Below, in pieces: positions 15,646 to 23,392 of a stretch of 30,720 bases of DNA (its first letter is position 1; every line of letters begins with the position of its first letter). This DNA comes from Faecalibacterium sp. UBA1762. Lineage in GTDB: Bacteria; Bacillota; Clostridia; Oscillospirales; Ruminococcaceae. The translations under genes and the position numbers were made by a program. The notes beneath the pieces are model-generated. The model was given only the letters and a program-made list of their open reading frames with translations, did not search any database and had not been told where the DNA came from. The DNA lies in NCBI GenBank assembly GCA_002314755.1, contig DCHC01000043.1, forward strand, positions 1-30,720, in the 5' to 3' direction.

Positions 15646-17247
15646 ATGGACAGACGCCGGATCTTTTTAAAAAATGCTGCACTGTTGACCGCGGTATCTC
15701 TTGCTTTGCGGGCAATCGGTATGGTGTTCCGCATTGTCCTGTCCAATCTGCTAGGGGCAGAGGGGATGGGTTTATACCAAATTGTGATGTCGGTATATCT
15801 TCTGGCAGCAACGCTTTCCAGTGCGGGGTTGTCTCTTGCGGTAACGCGTCTGGTCAGCGAAGAGATGGTTTTGACCGGCAGACAGGGGGTTCACAAAATA
15901 ATGCAGACAGCCTTCCTGATGGCGTCAGTTGCAGGCTCGGCTGTGGGGACGGTGCTGTATTTTGCCTCCGCAAGGCTGGCGGAGGGCTGGGTGGGAGAGG
16001 CAGGAGCAAAGGCCAGTCTGCAGGTGATCAGTCTGGCACTGCCCTTTATGGCGGTTTCCGCTGTGCTTCGGGGTTATTTTACTGCACGGAGAAGGGTCGG
16101 CTTTACCGGCATCTCTCAGCTTGCGGAACAACTGGTGCGATTTGGGGTCTGTATGGGGTTGCTGGTCGCTTTTGGCAGCAATAGCACGGCGTTCGGTTGT
16201 TTTTTGGTTCTGGCGGCGGATACGGTATCCGAATGGTTCAGCTTTGGCTTTCAGTTTATCGGGTACCGTACGGACCTGCGGAAGCTGAAGCCGTTGCAGA
16301 AGATGAAGAATACCCCATTGCAGGCCGGCAGACGTTTAACAGAGATTATTTTACCGGTGGCGGGGGTGCGTATTCTCAGCAGCGGTCTGTACACGGTGGA
16401 AAACACTCTGGTGCCGGAGCTCATCGCCGGGCTGGAGCGCTCTCTTGGTCATCTTCAACCCAGGGTCGAAGCGCTCAGCCAGTGGGGCAGACTAAAGGGG
16501 ATGGCCATTCCGCTGGTGATGTTTCCCTCCACCCTGCTTACGGCATTTGTCCTGTTGTTGATACCCGAGCTGAGCGAATTCCGGTTGCAGCAAAAGCAGG
16601 CACAGTCGCAGAGGTTGATCGCCCAGGTGTTGCAGCTGACTCTAACGGCGGCAATCGGTATGGCGGCCGGGTTGTATCTGCTGGCGCCGCAGCTATGCGA
16701 GGTGATTTACCCCGACCAACAGATCACCTACTATCTGCGCGTACTTGCCCCGCTGGTGCCCATTATGTATCTGGAAAGCGTGACAGAGGGGATACTGAAG
16801 GGCTTGGGGGAACAACAGATCACCCTGTGGTATGCGGTGATCAATGTTGCGGTTCGGCTGGGACTGATCTTTTTGTGGGTGCCGCAAAAGGGAATGACCG
16901 GTTTTTTGCAGATGATGGTCGTGGATAATATTCTGACCGGTACGCTGCACGTCAACCGGGTGCTGCGGGTGATGAAGCTCCGGATCAATTGGGATACCTG
17001 GGTGATCCGCCCGTTGATTTCAGCCGGGGTCATGTGGTTGACCGGCACTCGGTTGGTGCAGCAGTTGGTTTACTCCGGTTGGCAGAAGCTGCCGATCCTC
17101 GCCGTTGCCGGCGGGGTATCCGCGGTGACATATGCCGCGATGCTTTCTCTGACAGGGACTTTGACCCTGCCGCAGCTAATGAAAATGCTGAAAACGGGAA
17201 ACAAATCGGTAAAAAATGGTCCATTTTCTCCGCAAGGCGGTAATTAG
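15646..17247 (+). CDS. SpoVB/MurJ-like lipid flippase (MOP superfamily)
   Basis: A 533-residue polytopic protein of the polysaccharide-transporter branch of the MOP superfamily, close in style to Clostridia SpoVB. It opens with FLKNAALLTAVSLALRAIGM and FRIVLSNLLGAEGMGLYQI, the signature first two helices, and has about 14 hydrophobic segments. Members move lipid-linked sugars or peptidoglycan precursors across the membrane; SpoVB does this in sporulation, but other relatives act in vegetative cells, so the substrate is open. GGGGGAG precedes the ATG by 5-6 bases. It is divergent from the MATE gene and ends with a TAG 85 bases before the helicase. Confidence 0.82.
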   Translation: MDRRRIFLKNAALLTAVSLALRAIGMVFRIVLSNLLGAEGMGLYQIVMSVYLLAATLSSAGLSLAVTRLVSEEMVLTGRQGVHKIMQTAFLMASVAGSAVGTVLYFASARLAEGWVGEAGAKASLQVISLALPFMAVSAVLRGYFTARRRVGFTGISQLAEQLVRFGVCMGLLVAFGSNSTAFGCFLVLAADTVSEWFSFGFQFIGYRTDLRKLKPLQKMKNTPLQAGRRLTEIILPVAGVRILSSGLYTVENTLVPELIAGLERSLGHLQPRVEALSQWGRLKGMAIPLVMFPSTLLTAFVLLLIPELSEFRLQQKQAQSQRLIAQVLQLTLTAAIGMAAGLYLLAPQLCEVIYPDQQITYYLRVLAPLVPIMYLESVTEGILKGLGEQQITLWYAVINVAVRLGLIFLWVPQKGMTGFLQMMVVDNILTGTLHVNRVLRVMKLRINWDTWVIRPLISAGVMWLTGTRLVQQLVYSGWQKLPILAVAGGVSAVTYAAMLSLTGTLTLPQLMKMLKTGNKSVKNGPFSPQGGN

Positions 17248-17274
17248 GGACTGGTATCCCGCGTGTAAATGTGG

Positions 17275-17291
17275 TATACTGTTACAGTATA
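17275..17291. promoter_or_regulatory. Palindrome overlapping the helicase promoter region
   Basis: The repeat tatactg-tta-cagtata is perfect (7-bp arms, 3-base centre). Its left arm contains TATACT and its right arm runs into TATAAA, both possible -10 elements. No convincing -35 is visible. It could be an operator, or a hairpin at the mRNA start. Confidence 0.4.
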
Positions 17292-17332
17292 AATAAAAAA
17301 CTCATAGTGTAAGAGGAAGCAGAATACGCGTC

Positions 17333-18526
17333 ATGGAACTGAATACTGACTATCGGGCGCTGCCGATCTCTGAGGAGATGAAGCAGGCCATTGAAAAGAT
17401 GGGTTTTACCGAGATGACCGAGGTGCAGGCTAAGGTAATTCCGCTGATGATGGAGGGCAGGGATGTCACCGCAAAAGCTCCCACAGGCACCGGAAAGACC
17501 TGTGCCTTCGGCATTCCCTTAATTGAAAAGCTGTCGCAGGAGGGGAAAGATCCGCAATGTCTGATCCTTTGCCCCACCCGGGAGTTGTGCATCCAGATTT
17601 GCGAAGAGCTGAAAAATCTTTGCGCCTTTAAGCCCTGGGTACGCATAGCCTGCATTTACGGCGGGCAGAATATCAACCGACAGATCGATTACTTGAAGGG
17701 CGGTTGCCATATCGCGGTTGCCACCCCCGGACGGTTTATGGATCATGTTAACCGGCACACGCTGCGCATTAACGGTATTAGCCGTGTGGTGTTGGATGAG
17801 GCAGACGAGATGCTGGATATGCGCTTTTACAAGGATGTGCGCAAAATATTGGATTTGTGTAAGAGCAGAAAGCAGATGCTGATGTTCAGCGCGACCATCA
17901 GCCGTGAGGTGATGGATATCGGTTGGCTGTATCAAAATGACCCGGAGGAGATTACGGTTTTGCCGGTGGAGGAAAGCCAGCCCAGGATCACCCAGTATTC
18001 CCTGCGTACCACCGGACGAAACAAGGTGACGGATATCAGCCAGATTATGATCACCGAGGGTTACAAGCGTGCCATCGTCTTTTGCAACACCAAATACACC
18101 ACCTCTGTGGTTTGCGACGCCCTGTGTGAGCGCAATTTTCTAGCAGACTGCATTCATGGGGATATGTCTCAAAAGGAACGCAACAAGGTCATGGAGGATT
18201 TTCGCGCGGATAAATTTGCCGTGCTGGTTGCCACGGATGTGGCGGCCCGCGGTATTGATATCAGTGATATTCAGGTTGTTTTCAACTTTGATATTCCGGA
18301 TTCCAACGACTACTATCTGCACCGCATCGGCCGTACCGGTCGGGCAAAACGGGAGGGAATCAGTTATCTGCTGGTCACCCCGGAGGACGAGCTGCGGGTG
18401 AGAAACCTGGTGCGCTGTGTAAAGGCACCGCTGAATCCGGTTAAGCTTGACCCGGACGGCAGGCTGGTGGAGGATCCGGACACCAGCTATTCCGGCGGTA
18501 TCCAGCTGCTGGATTTCATTTCCTGA
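17333..18526 (+). CDS. DEAD-box ATP-dependent RNA helicase
   Basis: A 397-residue helicase core with all motifs in order: Q motif with Q32 in MTEVQAKVIP, Walker A APTGTGKT (49-56), PTREL (81-85), TPGR (131-134), DEAD (155-158), SAT (186-188), then CIHGDMSQKER, VLVATDVAARGID (298-309) and HRIGRTGR (330-337). It unwinds short RNA duplexes, typically for ribosome assembly, mRNA decay or cold adaptation. It has almost no C-terminal extension, so no RNA-targeting tail such as that of DbpA is present; which sub-family it belongs to is not clear. The RBS is weak or distant (GAGGAAG about 14 bases upstream). Confidence 0.95.
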   Translation: MELNTDYRALPISEEMKQAIEKMGFTEMTEVQAKVIPLMMEGRDVTAKAPTGTGKTCAFGIPLIEKLSQEGKDPQCLILCPTRELCIQICEELKNLCAFKPWVRIACIYGGQNINRQIDYLKGGCHIAVATPGRFMDHVNRHTLRINGISRVVLDEADEMLDMRFYKDVRKILDLCKSRKQMLMFSATISREVMDIGWLYQNDPEEITVLPVEESQPRITQYSLRTTGRNKVTDISQIMITEGYKRAIVFCNTKYTTSVVCDALCERNFLADCIHGDMSQKERNKVMEDFRADKFAVLVATDVAARGIDISDIQVVFNFDIPDSNDYYLHRIGRTGRAKREGISYLLVTPEDELRVRNLVRCVKAPLNPVKLDPDGRLVEDPDTSYSGGIQLLDFIS

Positions 18527-18607
18527 AGGGCGAAACCATTATTTTCGGCAGAAAAGGATGTCTGACTTTCAGACCCTATGCAAGATAAAAACAAAGGAGC
18601 AAGTATC

Positions 18608-18808
18608 ATGACTATTACAAAGCAAACTGTCATCGGTGACATTCTGGACGCCGCACCTGATACGGCAGAATATTTTCTGGAGATCGGCATGCACTGCCTG
18701 GGCTGCCCCCATTCCCGCGGTGAGAGCATCGAGGATGCCTGTGCGGCACACGGCACCAATGCGGATGATCTGGTGGCAAAGCTGAACGCGCATCTGGCGG
18801 GCAAATGA
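18608..18808 (+). CDS. DUF1858 domain protein
   Basis: A 66-residue protein that is a single DUF1858 domain: TITKQTVIGDILDAAPDTAEYFLEIGMHCLGCPHSRGESIEDACAAHG. The cysteine pair in MHCLGCP is the family hallmark and suggests a metal, redox or iron-sulfur link, as in the related N-terminal domain of ScdA/RIC iron-cluster repair proteins. Start ATG 18608 has AAAGGAGC 7 bases upstream; an earlier ATG at 18578 has none. A small hairpin (gtctga/tcagac, 18560-18574) lies in its leader. It overlaps the TrmK-like gene by 4 bases (ATGA), so they are translationally coupled. Confidence 0.88.
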   Translation: MTITKQTVIGDILDAAPDTAEYFLEIGMHCLGCPHSRGESIEDACAAHGTNADDLVAKLNAHLAGK

Positions 18809-19506
18809 AAAACGGACAGCCCCAGTATCTGGATGAGCGGCTGCTGACGGCGGCACAAATGGTGCGCCCCGGTGCACGCGTTGCAGATGTCGGCTGTGAT
18901 CACGGTAAGCTTTCGGTCTATTTGGCTCAAAGCGGGCGAGCTTCTCATGTCATTGCTATTGATGTGCGGGAGCAGCCCCTGGCCAAAGCCAGACAGTTGG
19001 TGCAAAAGGTAGGCTGTGGGTCGCTGGTGGAATGCCGGTTGGCCGACGGCCTTTCTTGCGTCAAACCAGAGGAGATAGACTGTGCGGTGATTGCCGGGGT
19101 CAGCGGTATTACTGTGTGTGATATTCTGGAAGCCGCCCCTTGGATGCGTAACGCCGCCTATCAGCTGGTGACGGTACCCGCCTGTAAGGCGGATGTGCTG
19201 CGGGCATATTTTGCCCATAGCGGTTTTGCACTGGAGCAGGAGCAGGCGGTTTTGGCCGCCGACAGACCGTATCCGGTTATTTCTGTACGCTGGAACGGGA
19301 AGGTTTGGCAGCCGGACGAAGCCTATTGCCGCATCGGTACTCTGGCTACTGTCCAGGGAGAGGCGGCACAGCGATACAGACAAAAGGTTTTGGGGCAGCT
19401 GCGCAGACAACTGGTAGGTACCCAGACCGGCGTACGCTATTCCGGGCAGGATCAGCTGCAAATGAAAAATCTGCTGAAAGAGGTGGAGCAACTGTGCAAC
19501 CGGTAA
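18805..19506 (+). CDS. trmK: TrmK-like tRNA (adenine-N1) methyltransferase, divergent
   Basis: A 233-residue class I SAM methyltransferase. The N-terminal DERLLTAAQMVRPG followed by VADVGCDHGKLSVYLAQ (27-42) is the TrmK/YqfN pattern, whose members methylate A22 of tRNA-Ser and others. The usual later motif IAGMGG here reads IAGVSG (96-101), and the QPN-type active-site strand reads TVPAC (123-127). It may therefore differ in substrate or activity. The Nif3-like gene follows directly, as in many Firmicutes (yqfN-yqfO), which supports the family call. A C-terminal coiled helix (about 190-233) carries RRQLVGTQTG. Confidence 0.82.
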   Translation: MKNGQPQYLDERLLTAAQMVRPGARVADVGCDHGKLSVYLAQSGRASHVIAIDVREQPLAKARQLVQKVGCGSLVECRLADGLSCVKPEEIDCAVIAGVSGITVCDILEAAPWMRNAAYQLVTVPACKADVLRAYFAHSGFALEQEQAVLAADRPYPVISVRWNGKVWQPDEAYCRIGTLATVQGEAAQRYRQKVLGQLRRQLVGTQTGVRYSGQDQLQMKNLLKEVEQLCNR

Positions 19507-20264
19507 CCGCAAAGGAAGTTTTTGACTGTTTGTGCTCACTGGCTCCGCTTTCTCTTGCTCAGAACTGGGATAACCCCGGTCTGCTGGTGGAAGCTGATAC
19601 ACCGGTCACCGATATTTTGACGGCGTTGGATATTACTGAGCGGACAGTACAGGAGGCAGCGGATAAAAACTGTCAGTTAATTGTCGCTCATCATCCGGTG
19701 ATCTTCAAACCGCTGAAAAGTGTTCAGTATAATAATGTTATATATGAGATGATTGTCCAAAAGCTTTCCGGCATATGTATGCACACCAATCTGGACTGCG
19801 CCGCAGGCGGTACGGGAGATGTTCTGTCTGAGCTGATGCAGCTTTCCGAGGTAAAACCGTTTGCGGTAGGGGATGCCCAGCAGTTGGGGAGAGTAGGCGT
19901 TTTACCGCAGCCGATCAGCTGCGCGGACCTTGCCGTGAAAATCAGCGATGCCCTCCACGGACCGGTCAAGTTCTGCGGGGAATCATCCGGAACGGTTCAA
20001 CGGCTTGCCGTGATCACCGGCTCTGCCGGGGAGTGTTGGCGGGAGGCACAAGCTGCAGGTGCGGACGCTCTGCTGACAGGAGAGATCAGCTATCATCATG
20101 CGCTGGACGCTGCAGCGGCAGGATTTGTTGTGTTTGCCGCCGGTCACTATGCAACCGAGGCCCCCATTGCCGGACAGCTTGCCCGGCAGCTACATCGGGC
20201 ATATCCGCAGCTTCGGGTCACAGTCAGCGAGACTATGCAGGATGTATTCTCTTATCTGATATAA
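19494..20264 (+). CDS. Nif3-like dinuclear metal protein (YqfO family)
   Basis: A 256-residue NIF3/DUF34 protein, a toroidal hexamer with two metals per subunit and still uncertain biochemical role, possibly a metal chaperone or GTP cyclohydrolase-like enzyme. Seen directly are AQNWDNPGLLV (22-32), metal ligands H66 and H67 (AHHPVIFK), H97 and D101 (MHTNLDCA), and the C-terminal AGHYATEAP. It is shorter than B. subtilis YqfO because it lacks the PII-like middle insert. The start is GTG 19494, read from the AGAGGTGGAG inside the end of trmK, giving a 13-base overlap. The larger open frame starting at 19305 overlaps trmK without support. Confidence 0.9.
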   Translation: MQPVTAKEVFDCLCSLAPLSLAQNWDNPGLLVEADTPVTDILTALDITERTVQEAADKNCQLIVAHHPVIFKPLKSVQYNNVIYEMIVQKLSGICMHTNLDCAAGGTGDVLSELMQLSEVKPFAVGDAQQLGRVGVLPQPISCADLAVKISDALHGPVKFCGESSGTVQRLAVITGSAGECWREAQAAGADALLTGEISYHHALDAAAAGFVVFAAGHYATEAPIAGQLARQLHRAYPQLRVTVSETMQDVFSYLI

Positions 20265-20369
20265 CAGACAGTTTCTCAAAAACATCTCAATACGGTTGAC
20301 CGCAACACTGGCTTGGCAGCTTTCCTGCGGGAGAATTTCTAAAAGACTAATCGAAAAGAGAGAAGTAAA

Positions 20370-23363
20370 GTGGACAGAAAAGAACAGCTTCATGCAGAGT
20401 TGAGAAAAAGACAGATTCCGGCAGCGCTGATTTTTTTAGGTTGTGTTATGTTGGGTTGGCTTTTCAAAGGAATGTTCTGCGCGGAACAGGAGAAAAATTA
20501 CGGTTTTGTTGTAGAAAACTACTCCAATGCTATCTACGCAGATAATCCAAATGAAATAACGGTTGAACTTACTGAAAAAACTTATGGGATTCGTTTTGTC
20601 GTATCGGTCATACAAAATGACCAGGCGCAGCAGGTTGGCAGCATGATGACGGCAACTGTATCCGATCAACAGGGGACGGTGTTTGCCACAGAGAGCTTCT
20701 CAGCAGAGCAGATCGCAGGACCTGCTGCGGTAACAGTCAATGCGCAGCAACAATTTGGGACCGGCGAGCAGGTCATTCTTCGGCTTGAATGTGACGCACC
20801 GACCGAGGAAACCGGTTACCGCATTGCCATGGGCAGCAGTTTATCAAACAATATTGTCTGTTGGAAGTATAACGGGATAGAAGACACGGTTCTCACTCCC
20901 GGTATCAGTATTTTGTGTGGCCGGATCAGCCTGCGAAGAGTCGCGATTTATCTTTGCCTATGCGGACTGATAACGCTTTCGACCTTATTGCCGATTTTTA
21001 TCTGGGTAAAAAAGAGATCGGCATTATTGGGATACGGCTTTTTTGTGGGCAGCAGCATCTGCGTTTGCGGCTGTCTGCAGTTTTTGCAGGGAAAAAGCGT
21101 TTCCGTGTTATCTCCGTGGATACTACTGGCAGAGTTTTTGTGCGTTCTTTCGGTGCAGATGTTCTTTTTGACGTTAACACAGCGAACAGGGAGAGCTATG
21201 CTCTGCAGTAATGCGTTGATGGTGCTTTATGGCCTTGCTGCTCATACGGTCGTTGTTTACACAGGTGTACCCTGTTCCCCGGTGACATCGGAATTTTATT
21301 TGACGTTGGTTGAAGCGGTACAGAATAGACTAATGCCGGGGAGAAGTGGGTTTTTCGCAGTGTTTGCGATTTTTGCGCTTACGGTTTTGGGACTGTCCAC
21401 CAATCACAAGGTCAGTTGGACACGAAAAAACCGGTTCCGGATTGCATTTTTTGCAGTGCTGATTCTTTTGGCTTGTTGCTTTTTCTGTTGGGAGGATAAC
21501 ACCCAGATAATTTTTATTCTCAGAATATTGCCATGCCCGGCGACGGTTCTGTTAGCTGCCGCTGCTGCTTTCCGCAAAAAGAAAAGGGAACCGTCAAAGC
21601 CGCGTGCCCGACTCTTTTTGCTGTTGCTGTTCAACAGTGTGCTGACGGTGTACTGGGTGGAATTTCTCGGCAGCAGTTTTCTGTTGGAAAAATCACCGGG
21701 TCTGATCCTATGCAATATCTTAGTGGTGCTGGCAGTTCAGTTCTTGGCGTTTGCGCTGATTGGAAAGCTGACAGTCAGCGTAGCAGTAGCTAATGGGCTG
21801 TTTACCGTTGCAGGCATCATCAATCATTTTGTCATGCAGTTCCGGGGAAACTGTATTGCCTTATCGGATATTTTTGTTATCGGCGCGGCCATCAATGTGA
21901 TGGGCGGCATGAAATATCATATCGGTGTGGCAATTGTGTACAGCGTAGTATCTGCAATTGCGTCGGTTTTCCTTACGGCACAGTTCTCTGTCTGCTTGAA
22001 AACGAAATCCCGCAAATATGCTTTGGGTACCAGGCTGGGCAGTGCTGCTGCTTCGGCAGTGCTGCTCCTCTTTACAGCCTCTCCGGTTTCTACCTTTGTT
22101 ACTCGGACTCAGGTCAGTCTGCTCAAGCAGGATATGAGTTGTGGCCTGTGCTGGTCCATTATGCAAAATGTCAGCAATCTGAAGATGCAAAAGCCGGAGG
22201 GGTATTCGGAAGCACAGACGCTTGCCTGGATACGGGAGCGTCTGAATCGAACCGATGAAACCCAGCAGGCAACGCAGTCGACGGTCAAACCGAATATTGT
22301 ACTGATTATGAATGAGAGTTTGGCGGATCTTTCTATGACCTGTAATCTGGATACCAATAAGGATCCGCTGGAGTATATTCACTCTCTGCAGCAGGATGAG
22401 GACCAGTCTACCTATGTCGGGCTGACCAGCGTACCTGTTTACGGTGCCTATACCGCTAACAGCGAGATGGAGGCCGTAACAGGCTATTCCATGCTGGGCT
22501 TTTCCGCAGGAACCATCCCATACTCCCAGTATTTCAATCAAAAGGTTCCGTCCTTCGGCAGCTATGTAAAGGCTCAGGGGTATGAGACGACCTTCCTCCA
22601 CCCCGGTAACGCGCAAACCTATAACCGACAGAATGTCTACACCCAGTTTGGGTTTGACACGCCCTTTGGGGATGTGCCGGGGAAGGATGAATATAAAGTG
22701 CACTGGTACGCAGAGGATCGGATTCTCTACAAGGAGGTACTCAATCGTTTAGAGAACAGTGAGGATCCCCAGTTTATCTTTGCACTGACCATACAAAATC
22801 ACAGCGGTTACGATTTCGATTTTGACTATGAGGAACCTGTTTATCAGAAGGATATGCAGGTGGATGAAAATGTCAAGCAGCTGAACAACTACCTTTCCGA
22901 TATCAATATGTCGGATCAGGCCTTCCGCTATCTGACGGAAGAGCTGGCAAAAAGCGATACACCGACAATCGTGCTGATGTTCGGTGACCATCTGCCGCCG
23001 TTGCCTAATGAGATCATCGGGCAGATTATCAAAAAGGACGGCAGCTTTGAGGGAGGCTATGCCTCCCAGTACCTGACCCCCTGCGTGATTTGGGCAAACT
23101 ATGAACTGGATACGACGGATCTTCCGGCGGAGTTTTCCACCAACTATATTTCGGCAATTCTGGCAAAGTACGCGGAACTTCCCCTCAGTGGCTGGCAACA
23201 GTATCTGCTGGAAATGATGGAACAGTATCCCGTCTGTTCGGTAAACTATGTAAAGAATGCGGCGGGTGAGATGGTGGAAGATGCAGATTTCTCTGATTAT
23301 CTGAATCTGCAATATCTGGTTTTCCATGAAAAATACGACAAAATAGAAGAGTTTTTCGAGTAA
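20370..23363 (+). CDS. LTA-synthase-like membrane phosphotransferase (sulfatase fold)
   Basis: A 997-residue membrane protein. A helix (about 17-33) is followed by an extracytoplasmic beta-rich domain (about 40-180), a block of roughly a dozen hydrophobic helices (about 190-575), and a sulfatase-fold domain. Catalytic residues of the LtaS/MdoB group are visible: E649 (LIMNESLAD), nucleophile T695 (AYTANSEMEAVTG), and D873-H874 (MFGDHLPP). It should transfer glycerol-phosphate or a related group from phospholipid to a cell-surface glycan or lipid. It is larger than LtaS, and the additional helices suggest a fused or expanded transporter-like module. GTG 20370 has AGAGAG before it. The exact substrate is unknown. 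Confidence 0.88.
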   Translation: MDRKEQLHAELRKRQIPAALIFLGCVMLGWLFKGMFCAEQEKNYGFVVENYSNAIYADNPNEITVELTEKTYGIRFVVSVIQNDQAQQVGSMMTATVSDQQGTVFATESFSAEQIAGPAAVTVNAQQQFGTGEQVILRLECDAPTEETGYRIAMGSSLSNNIVCWKYNGIEDTVLTPGISILCGRISLRRVAIYLCLCGLITLSTLLPIFIWVKKRSALLGYGFFVGSSICVCGCLQFLQGKSVSVLSPWILLAEFLCVLSVQMFFLTLTQRTGRAMLCSNALMVLYGLAAHTVVVYTGVPCSPVTSEFYLTLVEAVQNRLMPGRSGFFAVFAIFALTVLGLSTNHKVSWTRKNRFRIAFFAVLILLACCFFCWEDNTQIIFILRILPCPATVLLAAAAAFRKKKREPSKPRARLFLLLLFNSVLTVYWVEFLGSSFLLEKSPGLILCNILVVLAVQFLAFALIGKLTVSVAVANGLFTVAGIINHFVMQFRGNCIALSDIFVIGAAINVMGGMKYHIGVAIVYSVVSAIASVFLTAQFSVCLKTKSRKYALGTRLGSAAASAVLLLFTASPVSTFVTRTQVSLLKQDMSCGLCWSIMQNVSNLKMQKPEGYSEAQTLAWIRERLNRTDETQQATQSTVKPNIVLIMNESLADLSMTCNLDTNKDPLEYIHSLQQDEDQSTYVGLTSVPVYGAYTANSEMEAVTGYSMLGFSAGTIPYSQYFNQKVPSFGSYVKAQGYETTFLHPGNAQTYNRQNVYTQFGFDTPFGDVPGKDEYKVHWYAEDRILYKEVLNRLENSEDPQFIFALTIQNHSGYDFDFDYEEPVYQKDMQVDENVKQLNNYLSDINMSDQAFRYLTEELAKSDTPTIVLMFGDHLPPLPNEIIGQIIKKDGSFEGGYASQYLTPCVIWANYELDTTDLPAEFSTNYISAILAKYAELPLSGWQQYLLEMMEQYPVCSVNYVKNAAGEMVEDADFSDYLNLQYLVFHEKYDKIEEFFE

Positions 23364-23392
23364 GACGGTTTTATCGGGAATGAGGTAACCCT

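Noticed and set aside
16197..16928. A 243-codon open frame inside the flippase gene
   Set aside because: Same-strand out-of-frame shadow; the overlapping frame encodes a complete MOP-family membrane protein.
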